Shown here: positions 56,108 to 64,000 of the stretch, in pieces
Layout: every line of letters starts with the position of its first letter
How positions within the stretch are numbered: position 1 is the stretch's first letter
Source of the DNA: Acidimicrobiia bacterium
GTDB lineage: Bacteria > Actinomycetota > Acidimicrobiia > IMCC26256 > JAGNEX01
Assembly: GCA_020637365.1 (NCBI GenBank)
Contig: JACJWE010000001.1
Location: forward strand, 1,580,001-1,644,000
DNA: 64,000 nucleotides
Reading direction: 5' to 3'
The notes under the pieces: generated by a model
Told to the model about the DNA's origin: nothing
Databases searched by the model: none
Seen by the model: only the letters and a program-made list of their open reading frames with translations
Position numbers and translations under genes: made by a program

Positions 56108-57211
56108 ATGACCTGGAAGAAACTGGTTTCGTTATGCGTCATTGGCGCGTCCGTCGCCGGATGCGGCAACGGTATCGGCAACGACGGCGATAGCGAGCTG
56201 CTGCTGACCGATGGCCAAACAACCATCGTCGACAACGGCGTGATCATGGGCGACCAGAACGGCCTGGTCGATCGGGAGTACGGCGCTCCGGCGTCGCCTG
56301 TGACCCTTCCGGGGGGTACGCCTGCCACCGCGATGGACGGCACACCGCTGACCCTCCCCGATACATCGCTCTTCAACGACCCCGAAGAACTCAACCGCCG
56401 TCTCTCCGAGTTCACGATCAACGCCCAGACTTCGCCGAGCGGCCTGAGCGAAGTGTCCCTTCCCAGTGCGACCATCCTGCCCCAACAAAGCGTCGACTGG
56501 AACCAATACCTCAAATCGGGCGGGACGCTGCCGTCCATACCAGCGTTGGTCGACCCCAACAGCCTCGCTGTGCGAAACCCGAACTCGACCACCCCAGTGA
56601 CGGTGACGGCGCCCACTCCCCCAGCAACCGTCGGGGTCGTGACACCCCCGACCCATCAGGCCGTAACCGCTGCGGGCGCGGCCGCACAAGCGGCTACGAC
56701 CGAACCCCAGGTGCCTGCGGTTGAACCTCAGACGGGCATGACCGCCCTCTGCCACGAGATCTCCGCAGCGATGGACTCAAACGTCATCGTTATCACTGAC
56801 CCAGCGGGCCTGTCGGTCGTCCTCAACGATGCTGCGGCAGGCTTTCCCGCATCGCTACAAGACGATGTTGAGCTGATGGCCCAGCGGATTCCGTCGCTCT
56901 ATGTGAGCCTGCTCAACCCCGGAAACTGGGTGAGCGGCACACTTGCCGCGGTCGACCTGCTCGACGGCGACCTCAACCGGGCCGTCACCAACGTCATGGC
57001 ATATCTCGAAACGATCATGCCCGAGGGCGAGGCTCTGCACGCCTACAACATCCGCTACAACGTCAATGAGCTCAGCGCCATGTTGGGGAACGCCGCCCAG
57101 AACTTGTCGTCGCTCAGCCTCGTGCCGAGCCTCGTGTCGAGCATCTCGAGTTCAGCCGTCGAGTTGGCCGGATATCTGCAAGACACCTGCGGCGTCGACC
57201 TCGGGGCGTAG
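56108..57211 (+). CDS. Lipoprotein of unknown function
   Basis: 367 residues. Signal MTWKKLVSLCVIGASVAGC with lipobox. The middle is Pro/Thr/Ala-rich (TPPATVGVVTPPTHQ). The last 150 residues look mostly helical (LCHEISAAMD, DDVELMAQRIPSLYVSLL, AVTNVMAYLETIM, ISSSAVELAGYLQDTC), with two Cys that could pair. It resembles helical-bundle surface lipoproteins, but no named family is recognised. Confidence 0.65.
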   Translation: MTWKKLVSLCVIGASVAGCGNGIGNDGDSELLLTDGQTTIVDNGVIMGDQNGLVDREYGAPASPVTLPGGTPATAMDGTPLTLPDTSLFNDPEELNRRLSEFTINAQTSPSGLSEVSLPSATILPQQSVDWNQYLKSGGTLPSIPALVDPNSLAVRNPNSTTPVTVTAPTPPATVGVVTPPTHQAVTAAGAAAQAATTEPQVPAVEPQTGMTALCHEISAAMDSNVIVITDPAGLSVVLNDAAAGFPASLQDDVELMAQRIPSLYVSLLNPGNWVSGTLAAVDLLDGDLNRAVTNVMAYLETIMPEGEALHAYNIRYNVNELSAMLGNAAQNLSSLSLVPSLVSSISSSAVELAGYLQDTCGVDLGA

Positions 57212-57287
57212 CGACACGATCGCTCGTGGCGCCATGCCCGGCCGGCGAGCCCGAACAGGCGACGAGCTGCGAGCGGTTAGCCCCCGG

Positions 57288-58841
57288 TTAGCCCAGTTTG
57301 GTCCATGCCTTTCTTGGCCCGGACTGCGGGTCGGTGACGACACCGACCATGTCGGTATCGAAGCGCATCACCTGGCGAGAATCCTCGTCATAGGCAGGCC
57401 AAGCCGTGTCGAGTCCGTCTCCCGGCGAACCGGATCGGGCGAATGCCGCCCACGCTGCGTTCATGTTCGCGGCGAGCTCACCCTGCCCCTCGGCGTCGCC
57501 GGTGAAGAGCCGGGCCGACGGCTTGTCGACGATGTTGAACACAAACGGGATCTCCAGAGCGTGGCATGAACCGAGCAGCCCGCCCATCGCGTTGGTGGCA
57601 TAGGTAAACCAGTAGCCATACGTGCTGCCCCCCGCCGCCGAGTGAGCGTCGGTCATCCGAAGGCTCGGCATGCGAAAGACGCGGTCGGTTTCATACGCGA
57701 TCCACGTGTCTTTCGCCGACCGGTCGCTGTCCTCTGCCCGGTAGGCAGCTTCGAGTGTTTCGGCGCCGTTTTGCCCAACACTGGCCGACATGCGCGACCG
57801 GCACTGATCCCAGTCCAGGGTGGCGACCTTGGGATCAGCGATCGCAAAGAGCTTCATCTCGTCGCGGGTTGTGCCCGACATCAAATCGATATCGGCTGCG
57901 TCCCCAGCCGCGATCGCCTCGAGCGGCGGGCGTGGAATCAATGTGCCGTCGACGACCGGCTGAAACGACAGGTGCATGAGCCCATTGCGGGTGCTGAATT
58001 GGCGCAGCATGGGAATGTCCATCGCAGTTTGGGCGTCCATGATCCGCTCAAGTGGCCACTCACGCATGTCGTCGATGTCGCGGGGGCCGATCCCGATGCG
58101 GGTCAGCCCAAACTCGACCATCTCTTGTGCCGTCTCAACCGACGAGGCGTTCTGGGCCGCGCCGCTCTGGGCGATGAGCCGATGAAAACGCTGCCGTGCT
58201 TTGGGCGACGACATCAACGTCGAAACGCTCATGCCACCCGCCGATTCACCGAAAATGGTGACCTTGTTGGGATCGCCGCCAAAGTGATGAATGTTCTCAG
58301 CCACCCAGTCGAGTGCCGCGATCTGGTCCTGAATCCCAAGGTTGATCGCCTCACCGTGGCCGTCGACTAGCCCGAGATGCAGCCCACCGAGCAGCCCGAG
58401 GCGGTAGTTGATCGTCACGATGACGACGTCGTGGTCGACGGCGAAACCGGTGCCGTTGTACCAGGGGATCGACGCCGAACCGTTCGTGAACGCTCCACCG
58501 TGAATCCACACCATGACGGCCCGATCGCCGTCGTCGAGTCCAGGTGTCACCACGTTCAGTGTCAAGGCGTCTTCATCGAAGCTGTTCTGGTTGTTGCCCA
58601 TGGCTTGTTCGAGCATGCCCGGAACCTGGGGGACACCGGGTGAAAACGCCATGCCCGGGCGGACGCCTTCCCATGTGGGTGCGGGACCTGCTGGTTTGAA
58701 CCTGTACTTCGGTCCTGCCGTTGCGTAGGGGATGGCGCGCACATGAATCGCGGTGGCTCCCCCACCAGGGGCGACGCCGTCGCCAGTTGGCTTTTCGAAG
58801 CCTTCGATTCGACCCTGGGCAAGATTGACGACGTTCGACAT
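57288..58841 (-). CDS. Type-B carboxylesterase
   Basis: 517 residues. Family motifs: EDALTLNVVTP, MVWIHGGAFTNGSAS (oxyanion hole), YRLGLLGGLHLG, and the nucleophile GESAGGMSV. The acid Glu region (LMSGTTRDEMKLF) and His (LGSCHALEIPFVF) complete the triad. The ATG at 58841 has AGGAG 7 nt upstream. No signal peptide, so intracellular. Substrate range (para-nitrobenzyl-type esters, carbamates) is not predictable. Confidence 0.9.
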   Translation of the reverse strand: MSNVVNLAQGRIEGFEKPTGDGVAPGGGATAIHVRAIPYATAGPKYRFKPAGPAPTWEGVRPGMAFSPGVPQVPGMLEQAMGNNQNSFDEDALTLNVVTPGLDDGDRAVMVWIHGGAFTNGSASIPWYNGTGFAVDHDVVIVTINYRLGLLGGLHLGLVDGHGEAINLGIQDQIAALDWVAENIHHFGGDPNKVTIFGESAGGMSVSTLMSSPKARQRFHRLIAQSGAAQNASSVETAQEMVEFGLTRIGIGPRDIDDMREWPLERIMDAQTAMDIPMLRQFSTRNGLMHLSFQPVVDGTLIPRPPLEAIAAGDAADIDLMSGTTRDEMKLFAIADPKVATLDWDQCRSRMSASVGQNGAETLEAAYRAEDSDRSAKDTWIAYETDRVFRMPSLRMTDAHSAAGGSTYGYWFTYATNAMGGLLGSCHALEIPFVFNIVDKPSARLFTGDAEGQGELAANMNAAWAAFARSGSPGDGLDTAWPAYDEDSRQVMRFDTDMVGVVTDPQSGPRKAWTKLG

Positions 58842-59012
58842 GGGCACGCTCCTATTTCGGTGCACAGACGGTACGTCGTGCAGGGTGTGTCGTGCACGAC
58901 GCCGGGCTATATGCGCACGGCCGCGTCGATCAACCGGTCGGATCAACCCGCGTACCTCGGACCGGGTGCGCTACGGTCTCTCGGTCTTTTCAGGTTTTGA
59001 GGAGCCCCGGCG

Positions 59013-60554
59013 TTGCGCGAACAAGTGTGGGAATACTGCCAGTTGGGCGTCACGACCGGACGGATCGTCCGACGTGACGGCCAGCGTTACCGAACCTATG
59101 AGTGTTGGGTCCGTTTCTATAGCCCCGACGGGCGCGTCATTCACCATGAAATCGCCCGGAGCGGTGTTATTTCACCCGTGTCGTTTTCGTCTGCAATGGC
59201 GATATTGGGGGGCGCTGGCTGGGAACTGGTGTCCTTACAACACGGCGTCGGCATCGACGGACGGTCGACCAATATCACCGGGCACCTGATGCGCAACGAC
59301 AAGGCCGCCTATTTCAAGCGGCCGCATCGGCAGGGACGCGCGACCGAAGAGCCGTTCCTCAACCGCCTCGACCGGGTGATCCGCCGCCCACCGGTAACGT
59401 CGAGCTCATCGAGCGTCGTCGAACCGATCGAACCGACCAGGGGACGACGACTCGGACGGCGCCCCGTCGAATCGACCGAACTGAGCGAATTGCGAGCAGC
59501 TCGCGATGCTCAACGCGGTTCGCTACCTTCAGGCACCGATGCTGAGCCAGCGATGCCCGAGCTCGGTGAGCAGGCTGCTGATTCCGACGACCCCGGTGCA
59601 AGCGATCTTCCTCAGAGCGATGTGCCCGGCAGCGATGTGCCCGGCAGCGATCCGGACGGCAGCGATGCTCGCTCGGCTGCAAGGTCGGATCTCGACGGTG
59701 GCGCTTCGCCCGAGGCCGGCAGGGTAGATGTCGACGGGCTCGACGGGATCGAGATGGAACCCGGTCAAGAATCATCCGGAGATGGCGATGTCGCCGACGA
59801 CGTGGTGCCCGCCAAGGCGGGTCACGGCGGTGACGGCGGTGACGGCGAAGATGGAGCCACGACGCTGAACAAGACGTCGAACGGCGCCACCGCAGCAAAC
59901 TCGCCAGCTCACCGGCCGAACATTCAGGGCGACACTGCAGCATCCTCGGGCAACGACCTCGACGATGATGGTGACCGTCCCGCGACACTGCGCCAGTCGG
60001 GCGCGTCCCTGTCACCCGGCACATCGAATTCGGCACGTGGAGCGGAAGGTACGCCAGGACCGACGACAAATCTCGGGGCGGTGCAGGACAAGTCAGCGGC
60101 AGCGCCGACGACGGTCACGCCGTCGGCGAGCACGACTGCTCACAGCAACGATCCAGCTCAGCACGATCCGGCTCAGGTCGATCGGGCTCAGGTCGATCGG
60201 GCCGGGTCGTCAAAGGACGACGCATCTGGGGGAAGCGACCCCGCCGGTGGCGGCACCACCGCCAGCGACTCGACCGCCAGCGACTCGACCGGTAGCGAGG
60301 CCGCCGGTAGTGAGACCGCCGTTTCCGACGCCTCTGCTTCGGAGTCTGCTAACCCAGATGCCGAAAGTAGCGACCAGTCCACCGAACCGAACGACAAGTC
60401 TCTCGCAAAACCGAACGGCGCCGCGGACGGCACAGGCTCGGGTCCCACAAAGGCCGGAACGGGTAATGCCCCCTCGAGCGACCCGGGCCCAACGTCGCGA
60501 TCCGCTCGACGCAACAGCGCAAAGCGACGGGGCAAGGGACGCAGACGGGGTTAG
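59013..60554 (+). CDS. Small N-terminal domain with long disordered acidic tail
   Basis: 513 residues. The first 110 form a compact domain (VWEYCQLGVTTGRIVRRDG, MAILGGAGWELVSLQHG) that weakly resembles DUF4177. The rest is Ser/Asp/Gly/Thr-rich, without hydrophobic core and with several short tandem repeats (PGSDVPGSD, TASDSTASDS), ending in a basic SARRNSAKRRGKGRRRG. It should be disordered and very acidic with a positive C-terminus. TTG start with GAGGAG 8 nt upstream. Function unknown. Confidence 0.6.
   Translation: MREQVWEYCQLGVTTGRIVRRDGQRYRTYECWVRFYSPDGRVIHHEIARSGVISPVSFSSAMAILGGAGWELVSLQHGVGIDGRSTNITGHLMRNDKAAYFKRPHRQGRATEEPFLNRLDRVIRRPPVTSSSSSVVEPIEPTRGRRLGRRPVESTELSELRAARDAQRGSLPSGTDAEPAMPELGEQAADSDDPGASDLPQSDVPGSDVPGSDPDGSDARSAARSDLDGGASPEAGRVDVDGLDGIEMEPGQESSGDGDVADDVVPAKAGHGGDGGDGEDGATTLNKTSNGATAANSPAHRPNIQGDTAASSGNDLDDDGDRPATLRQSGASLSPGTSNSARGAEGTPGPTTNLGAVQDKSAAAPTTVTPSASTTAHSNDPAQHDPAQVDRAQVDRAGSSKDDASGGSDPAGGGTTASDSTASDSTGSEAAGSETAVSDASASESANPDAESSDQSTEPNDKSLAKPNGAADGTGSGPTKAGTGNAPSSDPGPTSRSARRNSAKRRGKGRRRG
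59617..60330. repeat. Cluster of short in-frame tandem repeats
   Basis: Within the disordered gene: 15-bp copies giving PGSDV at about 59620-59665, a GGTGACGGC repeat near 59830, 15-bp GATCGGGCTCAGGTC copies at about 60170-60205, and AGCGACTCGACCGCC copies near 60260-60300. All keep the frame, as expected when slippage builds a linker. Confidence 0.7.
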
Positions 60555-60886
60555 AACGTCAGGGCACTACCCTGCGGGACCGGCTGGCCGGGTGCTGCGT
60601 CTGGACAATCGTCGGGTCACCCGGCCAGACGCCGGGCCGAAACGGTCCCCGGGAGCGCCGGGTGCTACGTTGCCCCGATGACTTGAGCCCCGCTCGCTCG
60701 CATGCTTGTTCGGCGGTTCGGTCTGACGGAACACAGTTATTGACGCAGTGGGCGGCCCGAGGTACGGGCGCCAGGTTGCCGACACGATCGGCGACCTGAG
60801 GGCCCTACACCAATGGATGGGTGCACAACTGACGGGCGGCGAGGAGCGCGAGGCCCTCACCATCGGCGGGTTGCAGGGAGAAGTAC
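60555..60886 (+). promoter_or_regulatory. Leader region with two mutually exclusive hairpins before MBOAT
   Basis: 332 bp without a gene. CTGGCCGGGTG (60584-60594) pairs with CACCCGGCCAG (60618-60628) over 11 bp, while GCGTCTGG (60597-60604) can pair with CCAGACGC (60625-60632). The two share bases 60625-60628, so only one can form. No known riboswitch class is matched. The first hairpin may simply terminate the previous gene, as it begins 30 bp after its stop. Confidence 0.4.
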
Positions 60887-62356
60887 GTGGTCTTTGCTGA
60901 CATACCTTTTGTCTTCTACTTCCTGCCCATCACGTTGGCGTTGTACTTCGGCGCCTTTGCGCTCACGAAATACGGGATAAAAAAGGACAGTCTGAAGGCC
61001 CGCAACGGTGCTCTGCTACTCGCATCGCTCGTCTTTTACATTTGGGGTGGCGGCTGGTTCATCCTGATCTTGATGGTGTCGATCACCATCGACTTCGTGT
61101 TCGGGTGGATGATCGACGATGCCCATCAACAAGGCAATAAGCGGCGGGCAAAAACGGCGATGCTCGCTTCGGCGGTTCTGAACCTCAGCCTGCTGTTCTT
61201 CTTCAAATACGCCAACTTTGTAACCGGCGAAGTATCTGCGCTCTCGGACAAACTTGGCTTCGGAGCGACACCGGTCACCGATTTCATCCTGCCGATCGGC
61301 ATCTCGTTCTTTACGCTGCAGTCGCTGAGTTACAGCATCGACGTCTACCGCGGCCGTTGTCGCCACCTGACCAACTTCTTTGACTTCACGCTGTTCGTCG
61401 TGCTGTTCCCCCAGCTCATCGCCGGGCCGATCGTCAGGTTTCACGAACTCGCCGATCAGCTCTACCACCGCCAAGAGAGCGTCGAGATGTTCGCCCAGGG
61501 GGCGCTGCGGTTCTCCCACGGCCTCGCCAAGAAGGTCATCGTGGCGGACTCGATCGCGCGGATCTCCGATGCCGTCTATGACCTGCCCGGAGGCGAGCTC
61601 AACTTTGTGACGGCATGGTTGGGCGTTTTGGCCTTCGCGTTTCAGCTGTACTTCGACTTTTCGGGCTACTCAGACATGGCCATCGGCCTCGGTTTGATGT
61701 TCGGCTTCCGCTTCCCCGAGAACTTCAACCGTCCCTACAGCGCCATTTCGCTGACCGACTTTTGGCGCCGTTGGCACATCACGTTGTCGAACTTCATTCG
61801 CGACTACCTCTACATCCCGCTGGGCGGCAATCGGGTGGGGCCGGTTCGTAAACAGGTCAACCTGATCATCATCTTCCTGGCGATCGGCATCTGGCACGGT
61901 GCCAACTGGACCTTTTTCTGGTTTGGTCTGTATCACGGTGTGTTGATCGTGATCGAGAACATCACCGGCCAAGACAAGGTCACCACCGAGGGTGTGTCCT
62001 GGGTATGGCCGCGTCGTATCGGCACGTTCCTGCTGATCTTGATCTGCTACCCGATGTTCAACGGTCACACGATGAGCCAGGCGATCGACTTCTATCAAGC
62101 GATGTTCTGGCCGTCGGGTACGGCTCTTCCCGCTGCGGTCGAGGACGCGATGACCAACCTGAACACCCTGATGCTGTTCGGTGCGACACTGACCATTTTC
62201 TTGCCTCGCGACTTCCGCATGGGCATCATCCTCGAGAAGGCCCAGGGCATGTGGCCGACCGCGGCGCGCGTAGCGGTCATGGGAGGCGCACTCCCCTATG
62301 CGGCTGCTGTGATGGCTGCCGGGTCGTTCTCGCCGTTCCTGTACTTCCAGTTCTGA
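60887..62356 (+). CDS. MBOAT-family O-acyltransferase (AlgI-like)
   Basis: 489 residues with about 11 membrane helices. Family landmarks: FFFKYANF, LPIGISFFTLQSLSYSIDVYRG, FPQLIAGPIVR, FDFSGYSDMAIGLGLMFGF, FPENFNRPY, FWRRWHITLSNFIRDYLYIPLGG and the catalytic His in AIGIWHGANWTFFWFGLYHG. AlgI and DltB relatives transfer acyl groups across the membrane onto surface polysaccharides. GTG start with GGGAGAA upstream. The next gene, 7 bp on, codes the partner that usually receives the acyl group. Confidence 0.92.
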   Translation: MVFADIPFVFYFLPITLALYFGAFALTKYGIKKDSLKARNGALLLASLVFYIWGGGWFILILMVSITIDFVFGWMIDDAHQQGNKRRAKTAMLASAVLNLSLLFFFKYANFVTGEVSALSDKLGFGATPVTDFILPIGISFFTLQSLSYSIDVYRGRCRHLTNFFDFTLFVVLFPQLIAGPIVRFHELADQLYHRQESVEMFAQGALRFSHGLAKKVIVADSIARISDAVYDLPGGELNFVTAWLGVLAFAFQLYFDFSGYSDMAIGLGLMFGFRFPENFNRPYSAISLTDFWRRWHITLSNFIRDYLYIPLGGNRVGPVRKQVNLIIIFLAIGIWHGANWTFFWFGLYHGVLIVIENITGQDKVTTEGVSWVWPRRIGTFLLILICYPMFNGHTMSQAIDFYQAMFWPSGTALPAAVEDAMTNLNTLMLFGATLTIFLPRDFRMGIILEKAQGMWPTAARVAVMGGALPYAAAVMAAGSFSPFLYFQF

Positions 62357-62363
62357 GCCACCT

Positions 62364-64000
62364 ATGAGCCGCCGGGCCCAGCTCGCCATCTGCATCGTTT
62401 TTGTTCTCGGCATGTTCGCGCCCGCCTTGGCGTGGCTCGGAGGGACCCGAGCCGAAGACACCGTGTTCAACCCGGCCATGCCGCGCCCCGATATCGATGA
62501 TTGGTCGCTGAGCGACTATTTCGACGCAAAGAGCTACGCCCAGGTCGGCGCCTTTTTGACCGATCGCATGCCCTTGCGCACCGTTCTCCAGCGCAACGAG
62601 GCAAGGGTCGACTGGGGAATCTTCCACGATTCGCCCGTGGCGAGCATCACCCCCGGTAAGGGCGATTGGCTGTTCTGGACCGACAACATCTATGCGGCCT
62701 GTGCGCCCAACTGGGTGGCCGCCGCGGCTCAAGCCAATGCGTCGATCCCCGAAGGCGTGAGCAGTTGGTTGAGCGCGGTCGAACGGGTCACCGCAGCTGC
62801 AGGTGTTGAGCTGATCGTTACTGCACCACCATCTAAGGCCGCAGTCCACCCCGAACGACTGAACCGCCGCAGCCACACCGCCGCAGACTGTGCGGTCGAA
62901 CAGCGCGCAGAATTTGAAGCGACCCTCGGCGCCCACCCATCGATGCTCGCGCTCTGGGATCCGATGTTGGTCGCTGCCGAGTCGACCACCGACGGTGAAT
63001 CGCTCTACTACCACCAGGATCTGCATTGGAACTCTCTGGGCGCATCGGTATTCGCAGAAGAACTTGTGGATCGGATCGAACCGGACATGTGGGATGCCGA
63101 TGCGTTGAGCCGAAACGGCGAGGAGGAGATCTACGCGAACGCGGCGCACAACATCCATCTCCCCCGTGAAGAGACGGCGCCCCACTATCAGATCGCCCGA
63201 CCCGGGGTAGAGATCACGACGATTCGTCAAGAGCAGCCCGAGGGATCGACCGAAAGCAACCCCCGTGTGTGGGAGGTTTGCGAAGCTGGTGCACCCGGAT
63301 TCGAACTCAACGACGACGGAGCCCTCGGTCCAAGAAGGTGGCTCACCTGTGCCTCGATACACGTCTCCCGGTCCGCATCTTTGGCGCAGAAGCGGACACC
63401 CCCGACGACCTCATATCCGGGCCGGACGTTGATGCTGCACGACGACTCGATGGGCTGGATGACCATCCCGATGCTGTCCCAGTATTTCGCCGATATCACC
63501 TTCGCCAACTTCTACACGACACTCCACACCGATTGGTTCATCGAAGAGCTTGGCGCTATCGACCGACTCATCTTCGAAACCCAAGAGCTGAACTTCTGGA
63601 CGCTGTTCTACCCTGACCCTCGATATCCCTTCTTCGACAACCTGTTGTTGGGCCTTCGGGACCGCCTTCCGACCACGAACATTCCGCTCACCGAAGAAAA
63701 CTTGCGTTCAACAAAAGATGTGGAGTTCAGAAATGGTGCGGTGGTGACGACAACAGATGATGGGCAACTGTTGTTGCCCTCGTTGCCACCGAAGGACGAC
63801 CCTGATGCATTCCGATACCTCACCGTCGAACTCGAGATCGAGGACCAAAAGCCCGACCCGCTCGAGCTCGAGGACTACGGCATCCAGCTTTTCTGGGCCG
63901 ACAGTGCCGACGGGTTCAACGAGACCAACCAGGCCGAGGTCCGAAAAGCACCCGGTCATCAGCTCGCAACCTTCCCCGTCGACGCCCTGGGCGACACGAC
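62364..64000 (+). CDS. AlgX/AlgJ-like SGNH acetyltransferase partner, 3' end cut
   Basis: At least 545 residues, open at the window edge. Signal anchor QLAICIVFVLGMFAPALAW. The fold of AlgJ/AlgX proteins is visible: DYFDAKSYAQVGAFLTDRMPLR, GKGDWLFWTDNI, and the catalytic DLHWNSLGASVFAEEL (Asp-x-His-Trp). The nucleophile loop reads LMLHDDSMGWM, with HDDS instead of GDS. It should transfer acyl groups outside the membrane to the polymer after MBOAT export. The later part has beta-rich sequence of unknown use. Confidence 0.8.
   Translation, partial: MSRRAQLAICIVFVLGMFAPALAWLGGTRAEDTVFNPAMPRPDIDDWSLSDYFDAKSYAQVGAFLTDRMPLRTVLQRNEARVDWGIFHDSPVASITPGKGDWLFWTDNIYAACAPNWVAAAAQANASIPEGVSSWLSAVERVTAAAGVELIVTAPPSKAAVHPERLNRRSHTAADCAVEQRAEFEATLGAHPSMLALWDPMLVAAESTTDGESLYYHQDLHWNSLGASVFAEELVDRIEPDMWDADALSRNGEEEIYANAAHNIHLPREETAPHYQIARPGVEITTIRQEQPEGSTESNPRVWEVCEAGAPGFELNDDGALGPRRWLTCASIHVSRSASLAQKRTPPTTSYPGRTLMLHDDSMGWMTIPMLSQYFADITFANFYTTLHTDWFIEELGAIDRLIFETQELNFWTLFYPDPRYPFFDNLLLGLRDRLPTTNIPLTEENLRSTKDVEFRNGAVVTTTDDGQLLLPSLPPKDDPDAFRYLTVELEIEDQKPDPLELEDYGIQLFWADSADGFNETNQAEVRKAPGHQLATFPVDALGDT

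Overview
This is a high-GC bacterial window, almost certainly from an actinobacterium. The gene content points to an Acidimicrobiia-like (Ilumatobacter-like) lineage: several F420-type luciferase-like (LLM) oxidoreductases, fused KorA with KorB, acyl-CoA dehydrogenase and ligase enzymes, a RimK carrying a C-terminal TrkA-C-type domain, many Thr/Ser-rich lipoproteins, GTG and TTG starts, and an LAATG sorting signal. That placement is an inference from gene content. No rRNA gene, insertion sequence, prophage or CRISPR array was found. One tRNA gene (tRNA-Arg, CCT) is present.

Layout. 0-3.4 kb: a PIN toxin cut by the window edge with its antitoxin, a VOC protein, a lipoate-ligase-like protein and a frame-broken LLM enzyme. 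3.4-4.2 kb: a long gap without a convincing gene. 4.2-12.5 kb: core metabolism (2-oxoacid:ferredoxin oxidoreductase KorAB, secreted esterase, Rrf2 regulator, translational GTPase TypA, GMC oxidoreductase). 12.5-16.4 kb: membrane protein, VOC protein, pentapeptide-repeat lipoprotein and a low-complexity lipoprotein. 16.4-25 kb: the most unusual block, a four-gene minus-strand operon encoding a subtilase (S8), a Thr-rich lipoprotein, a membrane-anchored CHAT protease and a second CHAT protease, facing a divergent zinc metallopeptidase. 25-38.6 kb: hydrolases, a nitroreductase, more lipoproteins, an N-acyl-D-amino-acid-deacylase-like enzyme, an acyltransferase, an acyl-CoA ligase, a PIG-L deacetylase and a patatin. 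38.7-41 kb: tRNA-Arg, RimK and a RimK-associated aspartyl/zinc protease homologue. 41-47.5 kb: a sortase-substrate-like surface protein, an LLM gene pair, a small repeat protein and a sugar-type solute-binding protein. 47.6-53.5 kb: TrmL with a large insertion, a PI-PLC-like secreted protein, acyl-CoA dehydrogenase, a small membrane protein, a lipoprotein and an NYN-LOTUS protein. 53.5-64 kb: envelope acylation (OafA-type acyltransferase-SGNH fusion, MBOAT plus AlgX/AlgJ-like partner), a carboxylesterase, a lipoprotein and a long disordered protein.

Working together. The protease block looks like a proteolytic signalling or defence cassette: a leaderless subtilase, two caspase-like CHAT proteins and an exported lipoprotein made from one transcript. 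The KorAB pair supplies or consumes reduced ferredoxin in the TCA cycle, and the nearby Rrf2 protein with three Cys could sense Fe-S status. An identical-style 16-bp palindrome lies in front of the amidohydrolase/hydrolase pair and of the LLM operon, suggesting one catabolic regulator for both.

Quality caveat. At least twelve genes are interrupted by single-base indels, mostly deletions and often in short homopolymers, while the protein sequence resumes perfectly in the next frame. I read these mainly as uncorrected sequencing or assembly errors and annotate each as one gene across the break.
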